From assembly GCA_910577095.1 (NCBI GenBank), contig CAJTLY010000013.1:1-34713 (forward strand): DNA of 34,713 nucleotides. The letters run 5' to 3'. The position numbers were made by a program, and so were the translations under genes. The stretch's first letter is position 1. Each line of letters starts with the position of its first letter. The stretch comes from an uncultured Alphaproteobacteria bacterium (lineage in GTDB: Bacteria > Pseudomonadota > Alphaproteobacteria > RF32 > CAG-239). Shown in pieces: positions 22,602 to 30,193 of the stretch. The notes beneath the pieces are model-generated. The model saw nothing but the letters and a program-made list of their open reading frames with translations. It did no database searches and was not told the DNA's origin.

Positions 22602-23825
22602 ATGAAAATAGCTAAAAAAACAGCTCCCGAACCGATGCAGTATGCTTCTAAAAAATCGTTCTTTTCCGACAAGGAAATCATTTTCAGAAGCAACGGCCGG
22701 GCCAAGGTCTTTACAATATCTTCCAAAATGCAGGTTATTTTCCTGTTTTTGGTGGCGTTTGTCGGTATTTGGAGTTTTTACTATTACCATATGTATCGCC
22801 GCTCGGATTTGATTATTGTCAGAAAAAACAACGAGCTGATTGCAACCCGCGATGCTTATGTCGATTTGATGGGCGATTTTGTGACCTTGCAGGGCAATAT
22901 TGCCGATATGATCAAAACGCTTGACAATGCCAAAACTTCGGAACTTAATCTGGGGCAATATCAGCAGCAGGCTTCGGTAGTGGAAGAAAAAGTCAAGCAG
23001 ATTACCACTCAGGTGAACTGGATCAATACCGAGAAACTGGCCGAAAAAGCGAATCTTAACGAAATTTCGCTGCAACGCGACATTGCAATATCCGAACGTG
23101 ACGAATTGCGGCGCCAACTGGTGGAACTGCAGGAAACGGTCGAAGACATTAAGAAGGCCGAAACCGAAATTCTGGACCGGGTGGCGGCGATTGCCGAAAA
23201 AGAAATCGGCAAAATCAAAAGCGCGGTGGCGGCGGTCAATGTGCCGCTGAAAAAACGCGGCCTTTATTTTAACGCCCTGGCCAACGACAAACGCAAACGC
23301 GGTGCCGGCGGTCCGTATATTCCGGAAAACAACAAGTTTTTGCAGCAAAAAGACGTCAGCGACAAAGTGAGCCGGATTTTTGAAAATGTTGACGATCTGG
23401 AGTATTATCGCGAGGTTATGCAATATGTTCCGTTGGGCAAACCGGTATGGAGCCTGTGGGTATCGTCGCCGTACGGCCGTCGCTCCGATCCTTTTAAGAA
23501 AACCAAAGCTTATCACAAGGGGGTTGATTTGGCGGGACGTACCGGCAATAAGATCAAAGTGATGGCCAGCGGCAAAGTGATTCGTGCCGAGGCGGCGTCG
23601 GGCTACGGCAATTTGGTGGTGGTGGACCATGGCAACGGTTTTAAAACCAAATATGCCCATATGCACAAAATTTATGTAAAAAAAGGCGATTATGTTGAGT
23701 TGGGCGATGCCGTCGGCGAAGTCGGTTCGACCGGACGTTCAACCGGGCCGCATCTGCATTATGAGATCCTGTACCGGGATAAGGATGTTGATCCGATGCC
23801 GTTTATGAAAGCTAAAATCTCTTGA
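22602..23825 (+). CDS. M23-family peptidoglycan endopeptidase with coiled coil
   Basis: 407 aa. Cytoplasmic start, one TM (about 46-66), a periplasmic coiled coil (about 75-210), then a C-terminal LytM/M23 domain. The zinc site is visible: HKGVDLAG (from about 305; H and D ligands), and GPHLHYEI (382-389) with the HxH catalytic/ligand pair. SSPYGRRSDPF (about 290-300) opens the domain, as in active M23 enzymes, so it is probably an active endopeptidase cutting peptide cross-links. It is directly followed by a bactofilin, 19 nt later, a pair conserved in many Proteobacteria, where bactofilin positions the peptidase. Confidence 0.93.
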   Translation: MKIAKKTAPEPMQYASKKSFFSDKEIIFRSNGRAKVFTISSKMQVIFLFLVAFVGIWSFYYYHMYRRSDLIIVRKNNELIATRDAYVDLMGDFVTLQGNIADMIKTLDNAKTSELNLGQYQQQASVVEEKVKQITTQVNWINTEKLAEKANLNEISLQRDIAISERDELRRQLVELQETVEDIKKAETEILDRVAAIAEKEIGKIKSAVAAVNVPLKKRGLYFNALANDKRKRGAGGPYIPENNKFLQQKDVSDKVSRIFENVDDLEYYREVMQYVPLGKPVWSLWVSSPYGRRSDPFKKTKAYHKGVDLAGRTGNKIKVMASGKVIRAEAASGYGNLVVVDHGNGFKTKYAHMHKIYVKKGDYVELGDAVGEVGSTGRSTGPHLHYEILYRDKDVDPMPFMKAKIS

Positions 23826-23844
23826 AAATTTTGAGGAATTTGTG

Positions 23845-24300
23845 ATGAAAAAATTCAAAAAAATGATGTATCTTAAGTTGGCGCGCGCTTTCGGCCGCAG
23901 CAACAACAGCCGCCAGGTGCCGACGATCATCGGCGAAACCACCAAAGTTTGCGGCGATATCAACAGTAACGGCATTTTGCATGTGGACGGTTATATCGAA
24001 GGCGATATCTGCTGCGAAGAACTGGTTATCGGCGTCAAAGGCAATATTTTGGGAACGGTGAAAGCTCAGAGCATGTTTTTGTACGGCACTTTGCAGGGCA
24101 AGGCGGTTGCCGACAGCCTGTTTATTGCCAAAACCGCAAAACTGATCGGCGATGCCACCCATAATACAATTGCGATCGAACCGGGCGCGTATATTGACGG
24201 ACACTGCATTCGGGTTCATAACGGCAACGCGCCGGCGACTCCGGCGTTGACAACCGTTCAGGCGCCTCAGATCGTGGCCAAGATTAAAGCGGTTAAATAA
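23845..24300 (+). CDS. Bactofilin
   Basis: 151 aa. After a basic N-terminal tail (MKKFKKMMYLKLARAFGRS), the DUF583/bactofilin beta-helix core covers about 27-127: GETTKVCGDINSNGILHVDGYIEGDI with regularly spaced Gly and hydrophobic residues every 6 positions, then GTVKAQ and GDAT. Such proteins polymerise without nucleotide into filaments at the membrane. The ATG at 23845 is preferred to a GTG directly before it; GAGGA lies 7 nt upstream. Encoded right after the M23 peptidase and 5 nt before smpB. Confidence 0.93.
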   Translation: MKKFKKMMYLKLARAFGRSNNSRQVPTIIGETTKVCGDINSNGILHVDGYIEGDICCEELVIGVKGNILGTVKAQSMFLYGTLQGKAVADSLFIAKTAKLIGDATHNTIAIEPGAYIDGHCIRVHNGNAPATPALTTVQAPQIVAKIKAVK

Positions 24301-24305
24301 GCAAA

Positions 24306-24791
24306 ATGGCTGTTAAAGAAAAAAAATCGGATTTTATTTCGACCGGTTTGGTGGCCCATAACCGACGTGCCGGCTTTGACTATTTTATCAATGAGAAATT
24401 TGTTGCCGGTTTGGAACTGAGCGGGACGGAAGTCAAATCGCTGCGGTTGGGACATGCCAACATCAACGATGCCTTTGGTGTGGAAAAAGGCGGTGAATTA
24501 TATATTTCCAACATGTTTATTGCCGAATATGCCAACAAAGGTTATGAAAGCCATGTCGAAAAACGGGATCGGCGCTTGTTGCTGAAACGGCGCGAGATCA
24601 ACGAAATTATCTCGGCGCTGGCCAAAAAAGGGGCTACGCTGGTTGCGGTTCGTCTGTTTTTTAACGAGAAAGGGCGAGCCAAACTGGAAGTCGGGCTGGG
24701 AACCGGCAAGAAGAACTATGACAAGCGCGAGACCATCAAAACCCGTGACTGGAATCGCGAAAAAGCCCGGGTGATGGCAAAATTTTCTTAA
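24306..24791 (+). CDS. smpB: SsrA-binding protein SmpB
   Basis: 161 aa, standard length. Binds tmRNA and brings it to stalled ribosomes for trans-translation. Conserved core: NRRAGFDYFINEKFVAGLELSGTEVKSLR, NINDAF and the GYESHVEKRDRRLLL region, then the C-terminal basic tail KRETIKTRDWNREKARVMAKFS that enters the mRNA channel. The gene for tmRNA itself (ssrA) was not seen in the window. It lies 5 nt after bactofilin, on the same strand, and converges on uvrB with 22 nt between, without a visible terminator. Confidence 0.96.
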   Translation: MAVKEKKSDFISTGLVAHNRRAGFDYFINEKFVAGLELSGTEVKSLRLGHANINDAFGVEKGGELYISNMFIAEYANKGYESHVEKRDRRLLLKRREINEIISALAKKGATLVAVRLFFNEKGRAKLEVGLGTGKKNYDKRETIKTRDWNREKARVMAKFS

Positions 24792-24813
24792 AATTGCAGA
24801 ATTAATTGAACGT

Positions 24814-26823
24814 TCAGCCGCCGTTAACGAAAATACTGTTGTCATATGTGCGCATGGCCAACAGTTCCAACGCTTTAATTTTGTCACGGTAAATGACGGC
24901 CTGTTCAAATTCGAGATTCTGAGCCGCTTCTTTCATCAGTTTGGTCAGTTCTTTGATTTGCTTTTCAATATCGCGGGCGTCGCCGGCGGCACCGGCTTTG
25001 TCGTCAATATAATCGGCAGCCGTCATGTCGCTTAAGGTGGAAGAAATGCTTTTCTTTACCGTGTGCGGGGTGATGCCGTGTTCAATGTTGAATTGCAGCT
25101 GTTTGTTGCGGCGGCGTTCGGTTTCGCCGATTGCTTCTTCGATGGAACCGGTCATCCGGTCCGCATACAAAATGACCTTGCTGTTAACGTTGCGGGCCGC
25201 GCGTCCGATGGTCTGAATCAGCGAACGGGTCGAACGAAGAAAGCCTTCTTTGTCAGCGTCCAAAATGGCGACCAGCGAGCATTCCGGAATATCGAGTCCT
25301 TCGCGCAGCAGGTTGATGCCGACCAGAACGTCAAAGACGCCGAGTCGAAGGTCACGGATAATTTCAATACGTTCCAAGGTGTCAATGTCGGAGTGCATAT
25401 AACGGACCTTGATGCCGTTTTCGTTAAGGTATTCGGTCAGGTCTTCGGCCATTTTTTTGGTAAGGGTGGTTACCAGAACCCGTTCGCCTTTGAGAACGGT
25501 CTTGCGGCATTCTTCCATCAGGTCGTCAATTTGGTTTTCAACCGGACGAATAACGCATACCGGGTCGGGCAGACCGGTGGGACGGATGATCTGTTCGACG
25601 AAAACGCCTTTGCTTTGTTCCATTTCCCAATTGCCGGGCGTGGCGGAAACGAAGATTGTCTGCGGCCGCATCCGGTCCCATTCTTCAAGTTTGAGGGGGC
25701 GGTTGTCAAGACAGGACGGCAGTCGCCATCCATATTCGGCGAGAGTGCTCTTGCGATTGCGGTCGCCGCGGTACATGCCGCCGATCTGCGGCACCGAGAT
25801 GTGACTTTCGTCAATAAACAACAAAGCGTCCGGCGGCAGGTATTCAAACAGAGTCGGCGGCGGTTCGCCGGGCGCACGGCCGGTCAGATAGCGCGAGTAG
25901 TTTTCGATGCCTTTGCAATGGCCGGTGGTTTCGAGCATTTCCAAGTCAAAACGAGTGCGTTGTTCCAGTCGTTGCGCCTCGAGCAATTTGTTGTTTTCGC
26001 GGAAATAAGCAAGTTGGGGCCGGAGTTCCTGTTTGATGCGGGAAATGGCTTGAGACAGGGCCGGCCGCGGCGTAACGTAATGGCTGGCCGGGTAGACCAC
26101 CACCTGGGTAAGGTCGGCGGTTTTTTTGCCGGTCAGCGAATCGAATTCGTAAATGCTTTCGATTTCGTCGCCGAAAAAAGAAATCCGCCAGGCCCGGTCT
26201 TCCAAGTGAGCGGGAAAGATGTCGAGCGTATCTCCCTGAACCCTGAAGGTGCTGCGGACAAAATTAAGCTGGTTGCGTTCGTATTGCAGTTCCGACAAAC
26301 GCTGACAGACAGCCTGCGGTTCCGCTTCGTCTCCGGTTTTGAGTTCGAGAGTCATCGCCGAGTAGGAGGCCACGTCGCCCAAACCGTAAATACAGGAGAC
26401 CGAGGCGACGATGATTACATCGCGGTTTTCCAGAATACTGCGGGTTGCCGAGTTGCGCATGCGGTCGATTTGTTCGTTGATGGCGGAGTCCTTTTCGATA
26501 TAGGTGTCGGTTTTGGGAACGTAAGCTTCGGGTTGGTAATAATCATAATAAGAAACGAAATATTCTACCTGGTTGTGAGGAAAAAACTCTTTCATTTCGC
26601 TGTAGAGTTGGGCTGCCAGGGTTTTGTTGGGGGCCATGATCAGGGCCGGCCGCTGGCACCGTTCGATGATTTTTGCCATTGTAAAGGTTTTGCCCGACCC
26701 GGTAACGCCGAGCAGAACCTGATTGCGTTGGCCCTCTTCAAGACCGCGGCAAAGTTCGTCAATTGCCTGCGGCTGGTCGCCGGCAGGTTCAAACGGGCTT
26801 TCGATTTGAAATTTTTCACTCAT
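24814..26823 (-). CDS. uvrB: Excinuclease ABC subunit B
   Basis: 669 aa, full length. Helicase-like subunit of nucleotide excision repair which verifies damage and hands over to UvrC. Walker A GVTGSGKT (39-46), the damage-sensing beta-hairpin FVSYYDYYQPEAYVP (about 88-102), motif II LLFIDESH (about 340), VSATPGNWE, and motif VI QTIGRAARN are all intact. The C-terminal UVR domain (about 625-660, EKQIKELTKLMKEAAQNLEFEQAVIYRDKI) binds UvrC. AGAGAA is the weak ribosome binding site. It lies 64 nt downstream of the motE gene, same strand, and may be read from the flagellar operon as well as from a promoter in the gap. Confidence 0.97.
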   Translation of the reverse strand: MSEKFQIESPFEPAGDQPQAIDELCRGLEEGQRNQVLLGVTGSGKTFTMAKIIERCQRPALIMAPNKTLAAQLYSEMKEFFPHNQVEYFVSYYDYYQPEAYVPKTDTYIEKDSAINEQIDRMRNSATRSILENRDVIIVASVSCIYGLGDVASYSAMTLELKTGDEAEPQAVCQRLSELQYERNQLNFVRSTFRVQGDTLDIFPAHLEDRAWRISFFGDEIESIYEFDSLTGKKTADLTQVVVYPASHYVTPRPALSQAISRIKQELRPQLAYFRENNKLLEAQRLEQRTRFDLEMLETTGHCKGIENYSRYLTGRAPGEPPPTLFEYLPPDALLFIDESHISVPQIGGMYRGDRNRKSTLAEYGWRLPSCLDNRPLKLEEWDRMRPQTIFVSATPGNWEMEQSKGVFVEQIIRPTGLPDPVCVIRPVENQIDDLMEECRKTVLKGERVLVTTLTKKMAEDLTEYLNENGIKVRYMHSDIDTLERIEIIRDLRLGVFDVLVGINLLREGLDIPECSLVAILDADKEGFLRSTRSLIQTIGRAARNVNSKVILYADRMTGSIEEAIGETERRRNKQLQFNIEHGITPHTVKKSISSTLSDMTAADYIDDKAGAAGDARDIEKQIKELTKLMKEAAQNLEFEQAVIYRDKIKALELLAMRTYDNSIFVNGG

Positions 26824-26887
26824 GTCTGTTCTCTTTTCAGAGATAATTTAGGCGGCGTTAACGTTATTTTCCACTGGAATTTACAAA

Positions 26888-27403
26888 TTAAATTTTATTT
26901 GACGTCTCTTCCAACATTTGTTCGGTGATGAGACGGGCACGATCCAGTTTCATCCGACTCAAAATTGCGGCCGCACTTTCGGTGTTCATCATCTGCAAAA
27001 GACGGATCGCCTGCCGGGGTTCCAGGGTTTCGATGATGCGGGCGGCATCGGCGGGGTTCATTTCGGTGTAGAGTCCGGCAATGCGGCGACTTTCGATCCG
27101 ACTTTCAAAGCCGGCAACCGCGGAAAAATCATCTGTCGCGTTATTGAGAGCGGCATCGGCGTCGAGACGGCGACGGATTGCCTGTTCAATTTCGCGGCCG
27201 GAAGAGACGGTTTCCGGTTCGGCAACGGGGCGGCGAATTTTGCGACGGGGCAACTCGCGGCCATAACGAATGCCGTTTTCGGGGTAAATAACCTCAACAT
27301 GGGCTTGTGTTTCGGCGTGCCGATGGAAAAGCCGGGCGCTTTTAATGCCGATCAAAAGCAGGGACAAAACGGCCAACAGAGCAAAAAGAACGGATTTTTT
27401 CAT
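26888..27403 (-). CDS. MotE-like protein with MgtE/FliG-type N-domain
   Basis: 171 aa. A single N-terminal TM or signal (MKKSVLFALLAVLSLLLIG), a basic Pro/Glu-rich linker, and a C-terminal helical repeat of the MgtE_N/FliG kind: AGLYTEMNPADAARIIETLEPRQAIRLLQMMNTESAAAILSRM (about 108-150). This architecture matches MotE, a periplasmic chaperone for MotC in rhizobia; in other Alphaproteobacteria the same gene follows fliM-DUF6468. AAGGAA lies before the ATG. It begins 12 nt after the DUF6468 gene, in one operon. Confidence 0.8.
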   Translation of the reverse strand: MKKSVLFALLAVLSLLLIGIKSARLFHRHAETQAHVEVIYPENGIRYGRELPRRKIRRPVAEPETVSSGREIEQAIRRRLDADAALNNATDDFSAVAGFESRIESRRIAGLYTEMNPADAARIIETLEPRQAIRLLQMMNTESAAAILSRMKLDRARLITEQMLEETSNKI

Positions 27404-27415
27404 GGGAAATTCCTT

Positions 27416-27820
27416 TTATTTAATGGATCTTAAGGCCTGCAAAAGTTCAAGTTCGGCTTCGGAGGGTTCTTCGTCGGCGGCGGTGAGTGACGGGACGGTA
27501 AAATGCGGCGTTTCGTGGATTGTCGGTTCGGCAAAATCCGGTTGGTCAAAACCGGGCGTCGAGCGTGCTTCGAAAAAAGGTGCTGTCGGCAGTGTTTCTT
27601 CCGCAATCGGCGGCTGCGAATCCGTTTGATCAGGCGCGGCGTTTTTTTCAGCGGCGGCGTAGACGTCGGCGGCATGACGCAAAGCCTCGGCGAGTTCGAT
27701 CATCCGTTGCTGGTTTTGTTGCATTTTTCCCAGCCGGCAGCTGAGGAGAGCGGCATAAAAGACGGTGGGGATTAATAAAAGGATGACGGCTGTATTCATC
27801 CAAAGTTCAACATTTGTCAT
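27416..27820 (-). CDS. DUF6468-like flagellar-operon protein
   Basis: 134 aa. An N-terminal TM (about 8-28, WMNTAVILLLIPTVFYAALLS), a cytoplasmic coiled coil of about 30-57 (LGKMQQNQQRMIELAEAL) and an acidic, Pro-rich low-complexity tail ending ELELLQALRSIK. This layout and its position between fliM and motE correspond to the DUF6468 family of Alphaproteobacteria, whose role in the flagellum is unknown. Its start overlaps the fliM stop by 4 nt (ATGA), so translation is coupled. Confidence 0.75.
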   Translation of the reverse strand: MTNVELWMNTAVILLLIPTVFYAALLSCRLGKMQQNQQRMIELAEALRHAADVYAAAEKNAAPDQTDSQPPIAEETLPTAPFFEARSTPGFDQPDFAEPTIHETPHFTVPSLTAADEEPSEAELELLQALRSIK

Positions 27821-28692
27821 TTATCATTACCTTTATTGTTCAATTTGACGGCGATCCGGGTTCCTTTGCGACCGATTACGGCTTCAAATGCCGGGGTGCC
27901 GGCAGCGCTTAGGCGGATCGGACTGTCCGGTTTCATTTCTAACGGGATGAAGGTTCCTTTCTGCCATTGTGCAACCTGTGACAGCGGCAGTTGCAGCGGA
28001 ACGGTTCGCGCGGTCAGACAAACCTCGGCCCGTTGGATTCCGTTAACGAGGGGCGCTTTGGCTTGACGCGGCCCGTTTGCAGGTGCCGGTTTGGAGTATG
28101 GCTGTTTTTGCAGGACGGTATCGCCGAATATCAGGTCAAGTTTAACCGCGCGGCCGCGGATGTCAAGTTGTAAAAGCACTGAAAAGTCCTGATGACGGTT
28201 GTTTGCGGCAACGGCGGACGAAACCGGAGAAAGACGTTCTGTTTTGAGAAACAAATGCGGAAATTGCCCTCCGATTATGCGGTTTAGCGGCAGTATGCAA
28301 CGATAAAGAAGATTATACGAAATGCTGCCGGCCGAAAAACGGGTACAATTTTCGGCTGTGCCGAGAGCGGCGGCAGCCAGAACAGCCGCATCGTCGTTTG
28401 ACAGGCGGTAAATGATTTCTGCACTGTCTCCGGGCGTAAAAAGGATGTCGGAAGACTGAAAAACAACGGATTGCGGGGACACGGAAAAAACAGCGTCAAC
28501 CGGGTCGCACAGCATTTTTTTTAAGACGGCGGCATATTGCCGGGCAACGTGTTGAAGTTTTGATTTGATTTCGGGAGCGCTGACGACTCGGGCTGCGGCC
28601 AAGTCAGTCAATCGGCCGGCCCGAGCCGGTCGCAGCAAAAAGGCGATTTCTTCCGGGTTTAAGATTGTTTCTCCGGCGTTCGTTTTGGTCAT
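27817..28692 (-). CDS. fliM: Flagellar motor switch protein FliM, divergent
   Basis: 291 aa, somewhat short for FliM (about 320-350 is usual). The N-terminal motif ILNPEEIAFLL (10-20) corresponds to the EIDALL-like CheY-binding peptide. The middle domain (about 45-200) is poorly conserved to the eye, and the C-terminal SpoA/FliN-like domain is seen at about 220-284: AEVCLTARTVPLQLPLSQVAQWQKGTFIPL. The role would be rotor switching in the C-ring. Start and stop overlap fliL and the DUF6468 gene by 4 nt each. Lower conservation might mean relaxed selection or fast evolution. Confidence 0.78.
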   Translation of the reverse strand: MTKTNAGETILNPEEIAFLLRPARAGRLTDLAAARVVSAPEIKSKLQHVARQYAAVLKKMLCDPVDAVFSVSPQSVVFQSSDILFTPGDSAEIIYRLSNDDAAVLAAAALGTAENCTRFSAGSISYNLLYRCILPLNRIIGGQFPHLFLKTERLSPVSSAVAANNRHQDFSVLLQLDIRGRAVKLDLIFGDTVLQKQPYSKPAPANGPRQAKAPLVNGIQRAEVCLTARTVPLQLPLSQVAQWQKGTFIPLEMKPDSPIRLSAAGTPAFEAVIGRKGTRIAVKLNNKGNDK

Positions 28693-29135
28693 GGCCGTCT
28701 CCGATTGAAATAGATGTTTTTGATTTTGGCCGGGGCGGCTGCCGAGCGGATTTCTTCCAACAGGGTCTCTTTTAGGGCAGGCTGCCGTTGATGCCGGGTC
28801 AATTCGCGGGCGTTGAAGCGGCGGACGGACAGGATTGCCTTTTGTTTGACCTCGGTTTCGCGGCGGCGGATCAGTTCAAGGTCGGCGGGGGTTTGCGGTT
28901 CGATAAAAATTTCCAGCCCGAATTTCCTGTTGTCGGCGGTAACGACGTCCAGCAGCGGCAATTCGTAAAAAACGGGCATTTGAAGAACCGGCGCATGTGT
29001 TGCAGGCGACAGGGAACTTTGGGGAGACCGGTCGCCGAATATGGCGACGGCCGCAACCGCTGCCGCCAATACTGCAAACAGCCGCCGGGCAACCCGCTGC
29101 GGCGAGAAACGGACAATTCGGTTGACTTTTACCAT
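28689..29135 (-). CDS. fliL: Flagellar basal-body protein FliL-like
   Basis: 148 aa. An arginine-rich N-terminus, one TM (about 19-33, LFAVLAAAVAAVAIFG), then the periplasmic FliL domain: FYELPLLDVVTADNRKFGLEIFIE, LELIRRRETEVKQKAILSVR and the typical C-terminal LKETLLEEIRSA...IKNIYFNRR. FliL forms rings around stator units in known bacteria. It is first in the cluster and is followed by fliM with a 4-nt overlap. TAGGA lies 10 nt before the ATG; a different upstream ATG (29145) is out of frame. The promoter should lie in the A/T-rich DNA above 29140. Confidence 0.75.
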   Translation of the reverse strand: MVKVNRIVRFSPQRVARRLFAVLAAAVAAVAIFGDRSPQSSLSPATHAPVLQMPVFYELPLLDVVTADNRKFGLEIFIEPQTPADLELIRRRETEVKQKAILSVRRFNARELTRHQRQPALKETLLEEIRSAAAPAKIKNIYFNRRRP

Positions 29136-29320
29136 CGGCGTTCATTTCCTATCTTAATTGAAATATGGCGTATTCTAAAACATTTCGATGCGGCGGCAAA
29201 GCGGAAAATATAATTATAAGCTGCTTTTTTTGCATATAAAAACAACGGCTTTGCGGCGTGTTACAAATATGTGAAAAATAAGATGCGTTTTAATAATTGC
29301 TTTTTTTTAAAACTGATTTA
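29136..29320. other. Divergent intergenic region between fliL and the pilus genes
   Basis: A/T-rich, about 230 nt between the divergent starts in all. It should contain the fliL promoter on the minus strand (no clear hexamers recognised) and the pilus promoter on the plus strand. No open frame of note. Confidence 0.4.
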
Positions 29321-29329
29321 TGCTACAAT
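29321..29329 (+). promoter_or_regulatory. Candidate extended -10 promoter of the pilus pair
   Basis: TGCTACAAT matches an extended -10 (TGn followed by TACAAT, 5 of 6). No convincing -35 at the right distance, which extended -10 promoters often do without. The first gene starts 35 nt downstream. Confidence 0.4.
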
Positions 29330-29363
29330 ACATAGAAGATATAGTGTTTTGAAGGTTAACTGA

Positions 29364-30179
29364 ATGTATTTATGGGTGATTATAGCCACCTTTATTGCGG
29401 CGATTTTTGCAATGAATATCTCTATTCGCGGTGATATCAAGGAATTGTATGTCGAACCGCAGGCGCAGAACGTGGTTACCAAACTGTATGTGCAACATCG
29501 GGCGGCAATGAATTACATCTCGAAAAGAAACCGCAATTCGACGACACCGGGACTAAGCTATCAGCCGGGCGAACTGACGGCGGATATGCTGGAAGCCGAT
29601 CTGCCGTACGGTTTTCAGTATGACAGCGGCGTGTCAACTTATAAAACCTGGGTTTACTGTCTGGATAAAGACAAGCTGGAAAACAGCGGCGCCGCAGCCC
29701 TGCCGGCAAGTTGCACCGGCGGAATGCCGGCCGATCCGGACGATCCGGATCCGGCGCCGGTCGGAAATTGCTGTTCGGGACCGTCAACCGCGGTTTATCT
29801 GGTGACTTACGGCTGTGTGCCGGCAAAGTGGCGCGATGTCCGTTCCGGCAAGCCGGACGGTATGCTGTTGAACGCCATGAGAACCACCACCGGATTTACC
29901 AACGGAATGGGATATGCGATTGACCGTAAGGAGCTTTCGGAGATTGACGTTAAGCTGGAAACCATCAAAACCAAAATGGGGGTTTACGGTCAGGGCGGCG
30001 AATATTACCAGCCGATTCCGAATTATATTGCAGACACTTCGATGGGCGGCCGCTCTTTTGCCAACGTATGCGGCAGTTCGCGGCGGCATAATCAGGATTA
30101 TGATCCGGAAAATCCGCAAAGCCTTGACAGCCTGTACAGCAGCTGCGATTATTGTTTAGTTTATATGACGCCATTCTAA
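29364..30179 (+). CDS. PilM-like membrane-anchored pilus protein
   Basis: 271 aa. It begins with a hydrophobic anchor (MYLWVIIATFIAAIFAMNISI, 1-21) without prepilin cleavage site, then an amphipathic helix AQNVVTKLYVQHRAAMNYISKRN. This N-terminal plan is like PilM of IncI-type thin pili, where a short membrane segment precedes a helix with YRxAVxxY-type residues. The rest (about 55-271) is longer and has nine cysteines, including CC and a CDYC end, so a disulphide-rich periplasmic domain is likely. The gene ends 14 nt before the giant prepilin-like gene. By linkage it is probably a minor assembly factor. Alternative: an unrelated anchored surface protein. Confidence 0.6.
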   Translation: MYLWVIIATFIAAIFAMNISIRGDIKELYVEPQAQNVVTKLYVQHRAAMNYISKRNRNSTTPGLSYQPGELTADMLEADLPYGFQYDSGVSTYKTWVYCLDKDKLENSGAAALPASCTGGMPADPDDPDPAPVGNCCSGPSTAVYLVTYGCVPAKWRDVRSGKPDGMLLNAMRTTTGFTNGMGYAIDRKELSEIDVKLETIKTKMGVYGQGGEYYQPIPNYIADTSMGGRSFANVCGSSRRHNQDYDPENPQSLDSLYSSCDYCLVYMTPF

Positions 30180-30193
30180 TTTTTGGGGGAAAA

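Noticed and set aside
25063..26928. A 621-residue open frame on the plus strand opposite uvrB
   Set aside because: It is the antisense shadow of a well-supported uvrB gene and shows no family resemblance or start site.
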